A DNA stretch of 64,000 nt from Tessaracoccus lapidicaptus (GTDB taxonomy: Bacteria > Actinomycetota > Actinomycetes > Propionibacteriales > Propionibacteriaceae), in contig NZ_MBQD01000002.1 of NCBI RefSeq assembly GCF_001693815.1, forward strand, positions 62,001-126,000. Reading direction: 5' to 3'. Positions 54,187-62,689 of the stretch are shown one piece after another (within the stretch, counting starts at the first letter, position 1; each line of letters begins with the position of its first letter). The notes under the pieces were generated by a model. That model made no database searches and was not told the DNA's origin. It saw only the letters and a program-made list of their open reading frames with translations. Position numbers and translations under genes: made by a program.

Positions 54187-54936
54187 TCAGTGTGGCTTCG
54201 CACCTTCGTTACTCCCAGGCTCCGGTTCCTTCCGCAGCACAGCGCGGAGTTCGGCTAGTTCTTGGCGCAAGAGCTGGATATCTCTGGACACGGAGTCGGA
54301 CTCTGCTTTGGCCTCGCTCACCCGCTCGACGATCCACGAGGCAAGCGTCGCGGTGACAGTGCCCAGTATCGCGATACCAGACACCATCAGTCCGACGGCG
54401 ACCCCACGCCCAAGCGGAGTCACAGGGTAGCGATCGCCGTAGCCGACGGTGGTCATCGTGGTGGCCGCCCACCAGAATGCATCGCTGATAGTTGTGATGT
54501 TCGCTCCATCTGCGCCCCTCTCAGCATCAACCACCGCAAGCGCGCCAACTATGGCCAAGAGGATCGCACCCCCGCCCACATAGGTTCCGACTCGGCCGCG
54601 AAGGTTCGAGCTGGCGCGCCGGTTGACGACAGAGAGCAGCGTCACCAAGCGCAGCAGCCTCAAGGGGCGCAACACCGGCAGGGCGATGACGATGAGGTCG
54701 AACCAGTTGCGCTTTGCGAAGCTGAGCCGGTTCTGACTGAGGATGAGACGTACGAGGTAGTCGACCGCGAAGATCACCCATGTGATCCAGACCAAGGCTT
54801 CACATACCAGGACGACTTGGGCGGGCGTACCCGGCCACCAGATGATCGGGACGGCGAATGCTGCGAGGAACACGAACGCGGCGAGCATCAGCGGAACCTC
54901 GGCGGCCTGCTCCCACCTTTCGGTCTTCGGAGTCAC
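54187..54936 (-). CDS. Voltage-gated-type potassium channel
   Basis: A 249-residue ion channel with six predicted helices. S4-like LPVLRPLRLLRLVTLL carries spaced Arg. The pore has the K+ filter TTVGYGD (about residue 165-171) between the last two helices. The C-terminal 40 residues form a coiled coil (SVSRDIQLLRQELAELRAVL), probably for tetramer assembly. It resembles KvAP/Kch-like bacterial channels; gating signals are unknown. It stands alone between the stress protein and a small membrane protein. Confidence 0.92.
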   Translation of the reverse strand: MTPKTERWEQAAEVPLMLAAFVFLAAFAVPIIWWPGTPAQVVLVCEALVWITWVIFAVDYLVRLILSQNRLSFAKRNWFDLIVIALPVLRPLRLLRLVTLLSVVNRRASSNLRGRVGTYVGGGAILLAIVGALAVVDAERGADGANITTISDAFWWAATTMTTVGYGDRYPVTPLGRGVAVGLMVSGIAILGTVTATLASWIVERVSEAKAESDSVSRDIQLLRQELAELRAVLRKEPEPGSNEGAKPH

Positions 54937-55066
54937 CCCCGCAGCCTATCCGGGTGGGGTCGTGGGTCTTCGTCAATACGATCAAGGACCGGTGGTGTCT
55001 TGAGCGGCAGGTCTCGTCACGGCCAGTCAAGCCTCCGCCGTCGGGGCCGCATCGAGGCCCGGCGGC

Positions 55067-55468
55067 TCAGGCCGGGGAGACGATGTTCCCTATCAGGAAG
55101 AACAGCCAGAACGCGACCGTCACGCCACCCGCGACCAGCCCCACCCACACCGACCAGTGCCGGTCCCCACGCTTGAGGGCGTACACGCCCAGCGCGAGCG
55201 CCACCAGCGAGAGGGAGATCGAGGCCATGGGCAGGAGCTGCGAGTTGGACGCCGTCACCTCGCCCTCATCACCCGACGGTGCGGTCCGGCTCAACAGGAG
55301 CGGCCAGGCCAACGCCACGAGCGAGACCAGGCCGAAGCCGAAGGAGGACCATGCCGGAAGCGGGTGGCGTGGACCGGGGCCAGGAGCATCTGGTCTTGTG
55401 CGGTCGATGGCGACGATCACCCCGACGATGACGATGGCGAGCACAACACCCACGACTGAGACGAGCAT
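55067..55468 (-). CDS. Small membrane protein, intact paralogue of 33837-34234
   Basis: A 133-residue protein with four hydrophobic segments: LVSVVGVVLAIVIVGVIVAI, SSFGFGLVSLVALAWPLLL, ASISLSLVALALGVYAL and GLVAGGVTVAFWLFFLIGN. A short polar loop has GDEGEVTASNSQLLP. I do not recognise the family. It is about 75% identical by eye to the frameshifted copy 21 kb away over the shared part, so a duplication occurred within this genome or its ancestor. Confidence 0.7.
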   Translation of the reverse strand: MLVSVVGVVLAIVIVGVIVAIDRTRPDAPGPGPRHPLPAWSSFGFGLVSLVALAWPLLLSRTAPSGDEGEVTASNSQLLPMASISLSLVALALGVYALKRGDRHWSVWVGLVAGGVTVAFWLFFLIGNIVSPA

Positions 55469-55732
55469 GGCCCCTCCCGGGTTTCACCGCCCAAACGGGC
55501 TACTTCCATGCTATTCCTGCGGATTCCCGTCTGCTCCCTCTAGCCCTCCGGCGATCGCCTTGTTACCCTGAGCGGAGTGCGCGGAACGCGCCAGGAAGCC
55601 AGGAAGCCTCGTGAAGGGAGGAGAGAGATGACACCCAAAGCTGTTGTGCATGCCTTCTCAACCCCCCACACACTTGAGGCCCCCGCCGCCTGACATTTCC
55701 CGCCGGGTGCCTCCTCCTCAGGAGAACCACCC

Positions 55733-56584
55733 TTGCCAAACCTTCTGTCGTCGTTCAGTTGGAGCGACGCCCCCACCACCGCCTACCGCGACACCCTCGC
55801 CGACAACCAACGCTGGTCCACCTGGGACTCCATCGAGCGGCTCTGCCGCGGACCCGAGCCCTGGCCGGACTGGCTAGTGACCGCCGCGGCGGCCGTCGAC
55901 ACCGACCTCGGCCTCCTCAAGTCCGGCAAGGAGGCCGACGTCTCCCTGCTCGAACGCGCCGTGCCCGACGACCCGGCGCGCTCCGTCGTCATGGCCGCCA
56001 AGCGCTACCGGTCCACCGACCGTCGGCTCTTCCACCGCGACACCGGCTACACGGAGGGCCGCCGTATCCGCAACAGCCGCGACACCCGGGCCGTCGCGCG
56101 GAAGTCGTCCTACGGCCGCACCGTCGAGGCGGGCCTCTGGGCGCGCGCCGAGTGGAATGCGCTCGTCACCCTCTACACCGCTGGCGTCCCCGTGCCGTAC
56201 CCCGTGCAGATCGACGGCACGGAGATCCTCATGGAGTTCATCTCCGACGGCGACGCCGCAGCCCCGCGCCTCCACCAGACCCGGCCGTCGACGGCGCAGC
56301 TCGAGCTGCTCTTCGAGCAGCTCCGGGAGGCGATGCAGACCATGGCCCGCCTCGGCCTGGTCCACGGCGACCTCAGCCCGTACAACACGCTGGTCTCCGG
56401 GATCGACGACGAGCCGCGCCTGGTGATCATCGACGTGCCGCAGCTGGTGGACCTGGCGTCGAACCCGTACGCCTTCGACTACCTCCACCGCGACTGCACC
56501 AACATGGCCGACTGGTTCAGCCGCGCTGGGCTCGCCGTCGACGGCGACGGCCTCCTTGGGGAGGTGCTGGCCCACGCCTGGTGA
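55733..56584 (+). CDS. RIO1-type atypical protein kinase
   Basis: A 283-residue kinase. The nucleotide loop reads GLLKSGKEADVSL, the ATP-binding Lys is in VVMAAKRYRST, the hinge is near ILMEFISDG, the catalytic loop is LVHGDLSPYNTL with Asp and Asn, and the metal Asp is in VIIDVPQ. RIO kinases/ATPases in eukaryotes mature ribosomes; bacterial roles are unclear. I chose TTG 55733 with AGGAG upstream, giving a normal N-terminus (PNLLSSFSWSDAPTTAYRD). A strong hairpin follows 17 bases after the stop. Confidence 0.9.
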   Translation: MPNLLSSFSWSDAPTTAYRDTLADNQRWSTWDSIERLCRGPEPWPDWLVTAAAAVDTDLGLLKSGKEADVSLLERAVPDDPARSVVMAAKRYRSTDRRLFHRDTGYTEGRRIRNSRDTRAVARKSSYGRTVEAGLWARAEWNALVTLYTAGVPVPYPVQIDGTEILMEFISDGDAAAPRLHQTRPSTAQLELLFEQLREAMQTMARLGLVHGDLSPYNTLVSGIDDEPRLVIIDVPQLVDLASNPYAFDYLHRDCTNMADWFSRAGLAVDGDGLLGEVLAHAW

Positions 56585-56600
56585 ACCCAGGGACGCCTGC

Positions 56601-56648
56601 AGCTGCAACACCTACTGCAACACCAATGTTGCAGTAGGTGTTACAGCT
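56601..56648 (+). terminator. Long hairpin after the RIO kinase gene
   Basis: A 22-bp stem with one mismatch pairs 56601-56622 with 56627-56648 around the loop CCAA; the core pairs CACCTACTGCAACA with TGTTGCAGTAGGTG. It is less G/C-rich than its surroundings. Likely transcription end. Confidence 0.75.
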
Positions 56649-56718
56649 GACCCAGCGCCCAGGTGGCTCATGGGGTCGCCGTTCTTTCGAATATTGCGAA
56701 TCGGGCTAGCGTGGGGTC

Positions 56719-57219
56719 ATGACCGAGTCAACGACGCGCGGCACGACCGTTCTGCCTCCACAAGACCTTGAGCCCATGCTCGACCTCTCCCGATTCCTGG
56801 AAAAGGTCACCGAGCCGGCCGCACTTCTGGGTCCCGACGGCCAAACGGTCCCACTGCCGCTCGAGGCCTATCGGGTCCTGGTCGACGTCGTCCACGCCAT
56901 GCGCGAAGGCAAGGCGATCACCGTCGCCTCGATCGATCAACTCCTCACAACCCAGCAGGCGGCCGACTTCCTCGGCATCAGCCGTCCCACGCTGGTCAAG
57001 CTCCTGGAATCCGACGAGATTCCGCACGAGTCGCCTGGCGCAGGGAGGCACCGTCGAGTCCGGTTGCGCGACGTGCTCGACTACCAGGAGCGCAAGCGGT
57101 CTCGGCGCCGACTCGCCCTCGATGAGCTCATCCAGGACGCCGTCGGAGCTGGCCTGTACGAGGCTGAGCAGGCTGATTACGCCGACGCATTGAGGCGGGC
57201 GCGCCAGGGGCGAGGCTGA
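56719..57219 (+). CDS. Antitoxin with excisionase-type HTH, partner of PIN toxin
   Basis: A 166-residue DNA-binding protein. The HTH (about residues 75-125) reads LTTQQAADFLGISRPTLVKL, then RHRRVRLRDVLDYQERK, as in excisionase/MerR-like HTH_17 antitoxins of PIN toxins. The N-terminal 70 residues are helical. The C-terminal tail (130-166) would wrap the toxin. The toxin gene follows after one base but is broken, so this is now an orphan antitoxin. Confidence 0.85.
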   Translation: MTESTTRGTTVLPPQDLEPMLDLSRFLEKVTEPAALLGPDGQTVPLPLEAYRVLVDVVHAMREGKAITVASIDQLLTTQQAADFLGISRPTLVKLLESDEIPHESPGAGRHRRVRLRDVLDYQERKRSRRRLALDELIQDAVGAGLYEAEQADYADALRRARQGRG

Positions 57220-57220
57220 C

Positions 57221-57659
57221 GTGTCGAGGTTCTCCGTGCTGCTGGATGCATGCGTCCTCGTGCCGATCTCCCGCGCGGACACCGGATGCACTCGAGACGA
57301 GCGTCCAGCTGCCCGACCCGGACGACCGCCACGTAGTGGCGGCCGCTCTGGCCGGACGAGCTGACCTGATCGTCACGGGCAACGTCAAGGACTCCCCGCC
57401 TGCCACCCTCGGCACGTGGGACCTGGAAGTGCAGAGCCCGGATGACTTCCTCCTGAATCAACTGGACCTCGATCCGGACCGCGTGATGCATGCGCTTCAG
57501 CGACAGGTTGATGCGGCTCGCAATCCCCGAATCACGTTACCGGTGCTGTTCGCGAGCCTCGCGCGAGCTGGCGCGCCGGGATTTGCCGCCGAGGCTGCAG
57601 GCCAGCGATGGCGACTGGATCACGACCATCTGCCGCGGTTGGGACCAGGCGAAGGCTGA
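57221..57659 (+). pseudogene. PIN-domain toxin (VapC-like) with internal deletion
   Basis: The first frame starts SRFSVLLDACVLVPI, a normal PIN N-terminus with the first Asp. The sequence then jumps to another frame: PDALETSVQLPDPDDRHVV, ADLIVTGNVKDSP and SPDDFLLNQLDLDPDRV, the normal C-terminal half with the last acidic residues. About 70 middle residues are missing. The GTG start lies one base after the antitoxin stop. The toxin cannot be a functional RNase. Confidence 0.82.
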
Positions 57660-57696
57660 TCGCTGACACCGGAACATCACCGGACTCTGCGATCCG

Positions 57697-58770
57697 TCAG
57701 GCGAGGGAGCGCCTCACCGTCTCCTGGAGTTCCTTCCAGCTCACGATGAACTTCTCCACACCCTCGTCCTCGAGCACCTGGAACGCGTCGTCGAGGTCGA
57801 CCCCAGCGTCCGCGATCTCCTTCAGCACAGCGCGCCCCTCACCCGCCGTGCCCTCCATGCGCGGTCCGATGTCGCCGTGGTCCGCGAACGCATTGAGCGT
57901 CTTCTCCGGCATGGTGTTGACGACGTTGCTCGCCACCAGCTCTGAGACGTACAGCGTGTCGGGGTAGGACGGGTCCTTCGTGCCCGTCGACGCCCACAGC
58001 GGGCGCTGCGGGTTGGCGCCCTTGGCCTTGAGCGCGGCGAACCGCTCCGAGCCGAACACTTCCTCGAACGCGCCGAGCGCGACCTGCGCGTTGGCGATGG
58101 CGGCCTTGCCCTTGAGGTCCTCCCGGCCCAGCGCGGTCAGGCGGGCGTCGATCTCGACGTCGACCCGCGAGATGAAGAACGATGCGACGGAGTGGATCGT
58201 GTTGAGGTCGCGGCCAGCGGCGTCGGCGGTCTCGAGCCCGGTCAGGTAGGCGTCCATGACCTCGCGGTACCGGTCCTCGTTGAAGATGAGGGTGACGTTG
58301 ACCGAGATGCCGCGCCCGATGACCTCCGCGATCGCCGGGATGCCGGCCTTGGTGGCGGGGATCTTCACAAGGAGGTTCTCCCGGCCCACGACGTCGTAGA
58401 GCTTCTGAGCCTCCGCGACGGTGGCGTCCGTGTCGTGGGCGAGCTCCGGCGAGACCTCGATCGAGACCCGGCCGTCGAAGCCGCCAGTGCGGTCGTAGAT
58501 GGGCTTGAGGAGGTCCGCGGCGTCGCGGACGTCGGTAGTGGTGGCGAGCCGGATCGCCTCGTCGACGTCGGTGAGGCCCTGGAGCTGCCCGGCGTAGGAG
58601 TCGCCGTCGCTGAGGGCCGCGGCGAAGATCGTCGGGTTGGTGGTCACACCGACCACGGACTTGGTCTCGATCAGTTCGGCGAGGTTGCCGGAGGTGAGGC
58701 GGTCGCGAGAGAGGTCGTCGAGCCAGATGGAGACGCCGGCGTCGCTGAGGGCCTTGAGTCGATCGGTCAT
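57697..58770 (-). CDS. tal: Transaldolase
   Basis: A 357-residue enzyme of the pentose phosphate pathway that moves a dihydroxyacetone unit between sugar phosphates. [11 protein letters not shown] near residue 45, [13 protein letters not shown], the Schiff-base Lys in [13 protein letters not shown] (about residue 138), and [15 protein letters not shown] are typical. The length is that of the actinobacterial type. It is convergent with the broken toxin and stands apart from the Calvin operon, but it could link sugars to that pathway. Confidence 0.96.
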   Translation of the reverse strand: MTDRLKALSDAGVSIWLDDLSRDRLTSGNLAELIETKSVVGVTTNPTIFAAALSDGDSYAGQLQGLTDVDEAIRLATTTDVRDAADLLKPIYDRTGGFDGRVSIEVSPELAHDTDATVAEAQKLYDVVGRENLLVKIPATKAGIPAIAEVIGRGISVNVTLIFNEDRYREVMDAYLTGLETADAAGRDLNTIHSVASFFISRVDVEIDARLTALGREDLKGKAAIANAQVALGAFEEVFGSERFAALKAKGANPQRPLWASTGTKDPSYPDTLYVSELVASNVVNTMPEKTLNAFADHGDIGPRMEGTAGEGRAVLKEIADAGVDLDDAFQVLEDEGVEKFIVSWKELQETVRRSLA

Positions 58771-58874
58771 GGGAGTCCCCCTGGGTAGTTGGGCTTCATG
58801 TCGAGCCTAGGCGAGGCGGCGCGAGGGGCGGCGGGGTTGCTCGTTGTTGCCCAGACACACCCAGCTGGATCTGG

Positions 58875-59030
58875 TTACCCCAGGCTCTCCTGCAGGCTCA
58901 CTTCGACGGTGCCCTGGTCGGCGCCGGGTGTGGCGTCGGGGCTGCCGAAGAGCACGGCGAAGACCAGGAAGACTGCGATGACGGCAGCGGCGGCATGGGT
59001 GTTGACTGCGGCGAATGGCGAGGCGTTCAT
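58875..59030 (-). CDS. Small single-helix membrane protein (51 aa)
   Basis: ATG 59030 follows a strong ribosome site (CGGAGGAAC), then MNASPFAAVNTHAAAAVIAV begins a hydrophobic helix (about residues 12-30, with VFLVFAVLFG) and an acidic tail ends VEVSLQESLG. Not recognised. It lies between the IclR gene and transaldolase on the same strand, 90 bases after the IclR stop. The good site and clean composition make it a likely real gene. Confidence 0.6.
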   Translation of the reverse strand: MNASPFAAVNTHAAAAVIAVFLVFAVLFGSPDATPGADQGTVEVSLQESLG

Positions 59031-59120
59031 GATGTTCCTCCGTTGTTTAGGCATGGCGGGGCCAGGCCTGGTTGTGGATGGTGCTGCCCCGGCGGTTACC
59101 GGGGACGTGTGGAATGGCGA

Positions 59121-59903
59121 TCAGGCCGGGGTGTCGACGATCGCCTCGGTGAGTTGATTCGCGACGAGGGTGACTTGCCGTGCCAGGTCGTCGACCGTCG
59201 CTGGGTTGATGCGCTGCACGGGGCCCCCGATGCCAATGCAGCCCACCGGCGGTCCGTCCCGCCCCTCGAACACGGGCGCCGAGATCCCGCAACCCCCGGT
59301 GTGGTTCTCCTCGCTGTCGACGGCGTAGCCAAGAGAGCGGACCGTTGCCAGGTGATCTCGGAGCAGGCCGGGATCGGTGATGGTGCGGCCGGTGCGGGCG
59401 GGAAGCTCGACCGGCAGCGGGGCCAGCTCCCAGGCGAGCAGGCACTTGCCCACCGACGTGGAGTGGAGGGGGAGCAGCCGGCCCTTCTCCAGCACGACCC
59501 GGAGCGACTGGGCCGTCTCGATGGCGTCCACAACCAGAGCCCCGCCGTCCGCAGCGACTGCCCCGTGTGCGCATTCTCCGGTCAGGCCGACGAGTTCCTG
59601 CAGGAACGGCGAGGCGAGATGGCGAAAGCGCCGCTGGGCTGTGGTGAGGCCGAACCGTGAACGGAGCGCCGGGCCGAGCCGGTAGCCCCGCCTGGAACGC
59701 GCGGGCGCGACGGCGAACCCCTCCTTGGCGAGAGTCTGCAGGATGCGGGAGGCGGTGCTCTTGTGGACACCGAGCTCATACGAGACCTGCTGGACGGAAA
59801 GGCCGCGGTGTTGCAGAGCGGGGTCACTCTCCAACTCGATGAGTAGGCGGATGACGCGCAGGCCGCGCTCGAGGCTGCTGCGTTCGACGCCCTGCTGGCT
59901 CAT
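59121..59903 (-). CDS. IclR family transcriptional regulator
   Basis: A 260-residue regulator: N-terminal winged HTH (LSVQQVSYELGVHKSTASRI, recognition helix HKSTASRILQTL) and the C-terminal IclR effector domain with LVVDAIETAQSLRV, HSTSVGKCLLAW and GISAPVFEGRDG. IclR proteins respond to small organic acids or aromatics. Two operator-like palindromes lie in its upstream gap, and the divergent gene is a truncated permease, probably its former target. Confidence 0.93.
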   Translation of the reverse strand: MSQQGVERSSLERGLRVIRLLIELESDPALQHRGLSVQQVSYELGVHKSTASRILQTLAKEGFAVAPARSRRGYRLGPALRSRFGLTTAQRRFRHLASPFLQELVGLTGECAHGAVAADGGALVVDAIETAQSLRVVLEKGRLLPLHSTSVGKCLLAWELAPLPVELPARTGRTITDPGLLRDHLATVRSLGYAVDSEENHTGGCGISAPVFEGRDGPPVGCIGIGGPVQRINPATVDDLARQVTLVANQLTEAIVDTPA

Positions 59904-59995
59904 CTCCGCCCTCCCTTCGATACCCGTGATGCCGATGACTCGAGGCTATCCACCGCGTCGGGTGGGCACAATCGGGAAACGTCGCTTGGTTGCTT

Positions 59996-60055
59996 AGAGT
60001 GCAACGCAACTCTCTTCATGGCTCGTTGATCTCTCAGGGTTGCGTTTGATGCAAC
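59996..60055. promoter_or_regulatory. Two candidate IclR operators
   Basis: AGAGTGCAACGCAACTCT (59996-60013) and GTTGCGTTTGATGCAAC (60039-60055) are inverted repeats sharing the word GTTGC/GCAAC. They lie 93-152 bases upstream of iclR, as expected for IclR autoregulation. Confidence 0.5.
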
Positions 60056-60187
60056 TGGACACCCACTTGGCCCTCACGTCAGTGCCGGAGTCAGCCGCCG
60101 ATGTTGCTGGCCCCTGACCCACAGGTCAGCCGGGTACCCAGTGTGGCCGGGAGCGCTCCTTCCTTGTGCCACGGGGGTGAAGGCGCC

Positions 60188-60340
60188 TGCTTTTACTTCG
60201 ATTCGCCAGCCCTCTAGGGCAGGTGTCGATAGCGGAGGCAGGCGCCACGGGGCAGAAGGCAGGCGTCGTGAGCGGAGGCAGGCGCCACGGGGCAGAAGGC
60301 AGGCGTCGTGAGCGGAGGCAGGCGCCACGGTGCAGAAGGC
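60188..60340. repeat. Family C repeat field, second locus, joined to a truncated permease
   Basis: GCCTGC/GGCAGG units in the orientation opposite to 8510-8800. A 40-base unit (starting GGCGCCACGGGGCAGAAGGC) is present at 60241 and 60281, with a half unit at 60321-60340. The array ends abruptly at 60340, where a permease reading frame resumes, so the array replaces the 5' part of that gene. Confidence 0.8.
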
Positions 60341-60769
60341 AACTACACCGGCCTCTACGCGCTCGGCAACGGCGCGCCGCTGACGTCGCTGATCGGGGGC
60401 TGCATCGCGATCTTCGCGATCCGCAACCGCACCATCCCGGCCGCGATCAGGGCGGGCGTCGGCGGCGTGCTGGCCTTCTTCGGGATCATCCACGAGGGTG
60501 CCCCCGTGATGGGTGGCGAGCGGCCGACGAACTTCCTCATCGCCTACGCGATGGTGGCGGCGCTGTTCGTCCTGAAGTGGGCGCTCGACAAGCGTGATCC
60601 CGAGCTCGTCGACGGCCAGCCCCGCGACGACGCCCCGGCGCACGCCGTTGTGGGTGTGGATCCCGCGGCCGTGGCGACCGCGGACTCGTCCAGCGACCCC
60701 CTGCTGGACGGGACCGAGCGGGAAGCGCTCGTGGACAGCGATCCCGAGGAGGGTCGCGCCCGGGTGTGA
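60341..60769 (+). pseudogene. C-terminal remnant of a permease (possibly NCS2-like), 5' part lost
   Basis: About 142 residues: NYTGLYALGNGAPLTSLIGG, IAIFAIRNRTIPAAIRAGV, LAFFGIIHEGAPVMGG and LIAYAMVAALFVLKWALD, two or three membrane helices, then an acidic tail. The pattern is that of the C-terminal end of a secondary transporter, perhaps a xanthine/uracil-type permease; the family is uncertain. The open frame continues left only into repeat sequence. The gene is dead. Confidence 0.6.
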
Positions 60770-60776
60770 CCCAGGT

Positions 60777-60840
60777 CTGACAGCTGTCAGCTGTCGCGTC
60801 GCGTGGCACCTCGCCCGCCCCCTAGGGCTGAGGTGCCACG
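60777..60840. terminator. Palindromes after the permease remnant
   Basis: CTGACAGCTGTCAG (60777-60790) is a perfect palindrome. It is followed by CGTGGCACCTC (60802-60812) and its inverse GAGGTGCCACG (60830-60840). They probably end transcription of the former permease gene. The remaining gap to 61092 shows no gene. Confidence 0.5.
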
Positions 60841-61092
60841 TGGCGTTTCCGGGGGTGCGCGGGTGTGGCGGGTCGCGAGGGGCTCGCGGCGCCGTCGGGG
60901 CAGCACGAAAGACAGGGATACTCGCGGGTGGATGCCCGTGAGGGGGTCGAGCGGACAGTTCGACGGCGTGTCGTGCCGGGTGGGGGCGCCCGAGGCGGGC
61001 GTAGCCTGCGGGCATAGCGGGGGGACGGGCGTGATGGGCCGACGGCCGTGCTGGGCGCGGGCGTGGAGGGACGGCATGGCGGGGGGAGGGGC

Positions 61093-61437
61093 ATGGCTGG
61101 GCGGACGACGATGCGGGTGCGGGCAGCGCGACGGCGCAAGCGACGGCTGGGCGCCAAGGTGCAGGACCTCACCGTCGAACAGTGGTCCGCCCTGTGCGAC
61201 AGATGGGGCGGGTGCGCGTACTGCGGCGCCGTCGGCGTGGCCCTGCAGAAGGACTGCGTGCTCCCGATCTCCCGCGGCGGCCGCTACACCGTCGACAACG
61301 TGGTCCCAGCCTGTCGCGCGTGCAACACCAGCAAGTGCAACAGCGAGGTGACCGGCTGGATGCGGCGGAAGAAGCTCGATGAGGAATCGTTCCTGATCCG
61401 CCAATGGGAGATCTCGGCGGTCCTCAGCGAGCGTTAG
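61093..61437 (+). CDS. Small HNH endonuclease
   Basis: A 114-residue HNH protein. A basic N-terminus (RVRAARRRKRRLG) precedes the zinc-bound HNH core: CAYCGAVG, DCVLPISRGGRYTVDNVVPAC, quoted in part (VLPISRGGRYTVDNV), and CRACNTSKCNSEV. In this subfamily Ile replaces the first His. The C-terminal helix reads GWMRRKKLDEESFLIR. It resembles single-gene HNH nucleases common in actinobacteria and phages. GGGGGGAGG precedes ATG 61093. No partner gene is evident. Confidence 0.85.
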   Translation: MAGRTTMRVRAARRRKRRLGAKVQDLTVEQWSALCDRWGGCAYCGAVGVALQKDCVLPISRGGRYTVDNVVPACRACNTSKCNSEVTGWMRRKKLDEESFLIRQWEISAVLSER

Positions 61438-61458
61438 CTGTCGCGGTCCGGGCGGGGG

Positions 61459-61959
61459 TCAGCGGGCGACGGCGGCGCCCAGGGTCTCGCCCCACCGTCG
61501 GGCGCGGTCCAGCTCACCGTCGCGCAGCGGCCCGTACTTGCCCGTCACGAAGAACCCCTCCGGCTTCACGACCGGCCGGTACCCCTTCGCCTCGAGCTCC
61601 TTCGCGATCGTCGGCGCCCCCTTGCCGAAGGGGCCGCGGACTTCGGTGTCGAAGGCTGCGAACGGCGTCGTGGCCGGCGGGAGCGAATCCATCCACTCTC
61701 GGATCGACGGGTTGCTGAGGTCCGGCGGCGGCGACCCGGGCTCGGGGTGCTCGCGGATCTCGGTGCGGGTGCGCTCCGAGGACAGGTGGAACGCGAACAC
61801 GGGCCCGCCCGCGACGATCAGGTCCGCGTCGGCCACCACGTCCGGCGTGGCGTCCTTCGTCGACATCGCGACGGCGCCCTCGCCCAGCCCGTCGGCCACC
61901 GCGCGCGCAATCTGAGCGGTGTTTCCCCACAGTGACTCGTACACGACAACGGCCTTCAT
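61459..61959 (-). CDS. Flavodoxin-like protein
   Basis: A 166-residue protein with the flavodoxin FMN-binding start MKAVVVYESLWGNTAQIARA and a second loop VAGGPVFAFHLSS. It resembles the actinobacterial flavodoxin/nitric-oxide-synthase-type group that has FDTEVRGPFGKGAPTIAKEL. Its redox partner is unknown. The ATG at 61959 is preferred since the longer upstream frame lacks flavodoxin features. Confidence 0.88.
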   Translation of the reverse strand: MKAVVVYESLWGNTAQIARAVADGLGEGAVAMSTKDATPDVVADADLIVAGGPVFAFHLSSERTRTEIREHPEPGSPPPDLSNPSIREWMDSLPPATTPFAAFDTEVRGPFGKGAPTIAKELEAKGYRPVVKPEGFFVTGKYGPLRDGELDRARRWGETLGAAVAR

Positions 61960-62051
61960 CGCCCGTTCCTTTCGGTCGTGCCCAGCGTACGCCGCGGCGG
62001 GTAGACGGGTGCGGGAATGTGGCCGCGGGCTGCCGAACGTGAAGGGAGGGT

Positions 62052-62564
62052 TCAGGGCGTGTCGGCCGGCATGCCGACGACGTACGCGGCCTGGGCGATG
62101 TGCTGCGCGGCGTCGTCGATGACGCTGACCAGCCGCACGCCGCGCGTGACGGGCGGATCCCAGTGGCGGTCGACGACGTCGTCGAGGTCGGCCTCGCTGA
62201 GGGTGTCGAGGTAGGCGAGCAGGGCGTCGGTGCAGGCGGCGACGTAGTCGATGAGGACGGCGGCGTCGTCGACGGCGATCGCGCGCGCCTCCTCGGGCGA
62301 GTGGCCGTAGCCGACCGGGTCGCCGGTGGCGCCGAGGCCGCTGCGCTCCCGGAACCCCTGCGCGCGCCAGACCTCGTCGTCGCCGGTCAAGTGGGCGAGC
62401 TGCACGTCGAGCTCCCGGCCCGTGTGCCAGAGGAGCCACGCGATGGAGTTGTCGTGGCCGGCGGGGTGGCGGTTGAGGTTCGCCGGGGTGATGCGGTCGG
62501 CGATGGACCGCAGGGAGTCGATCGGGCGGGTGGCGGCGTCGCGGAGGATGTCGAGTGCGTCCAT
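62052..62564 (-). CDS. DinB/DUF664-like protein (mycothiol-type four-helix bundle)
   Basis: A 170-residue protein of the DinB superfamily: LNRHPAGHDNSIAWLLWHTGRELDVQLAHL, quoted in part (NSIAWLLWHTGRELDVQ), holds the first metal His; VSVIDDAAQHIAQAAYVVG near the end holds the second. Members act as mycothiol-dependent transferases in actinobacteria. The ATG at 62564 fits the family start. Divergent from the GH3 gene. Confidence 0.87.
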   Translation of the reverse strand: MDALDILRDAATRPIDSLRSIADRITPANLNRHPAGHDNSIAWLLWHTGRELDVQLAHLTGDDEVWRAQGFRERSGLGATGDPVGYGHSPEEARAIAVDDAAVLIDYVAACTDALLAYLDTLSEADLDDVVDRHWDPPVTRGVRLVSVIDDAAQHIAQAAYVVGMPADTP

Positions 62565-62689
62565 GGCACCAGTCTGGACCCCTGGTGCGCATCGAAACGC
62601 TTCGCTTATGATGTGATTCCACACAGCGGTGATCCTGCCCGGCGACCGACGCCGCCACGCCGCTGACCGAGACCCTCCGAGGACACCGT

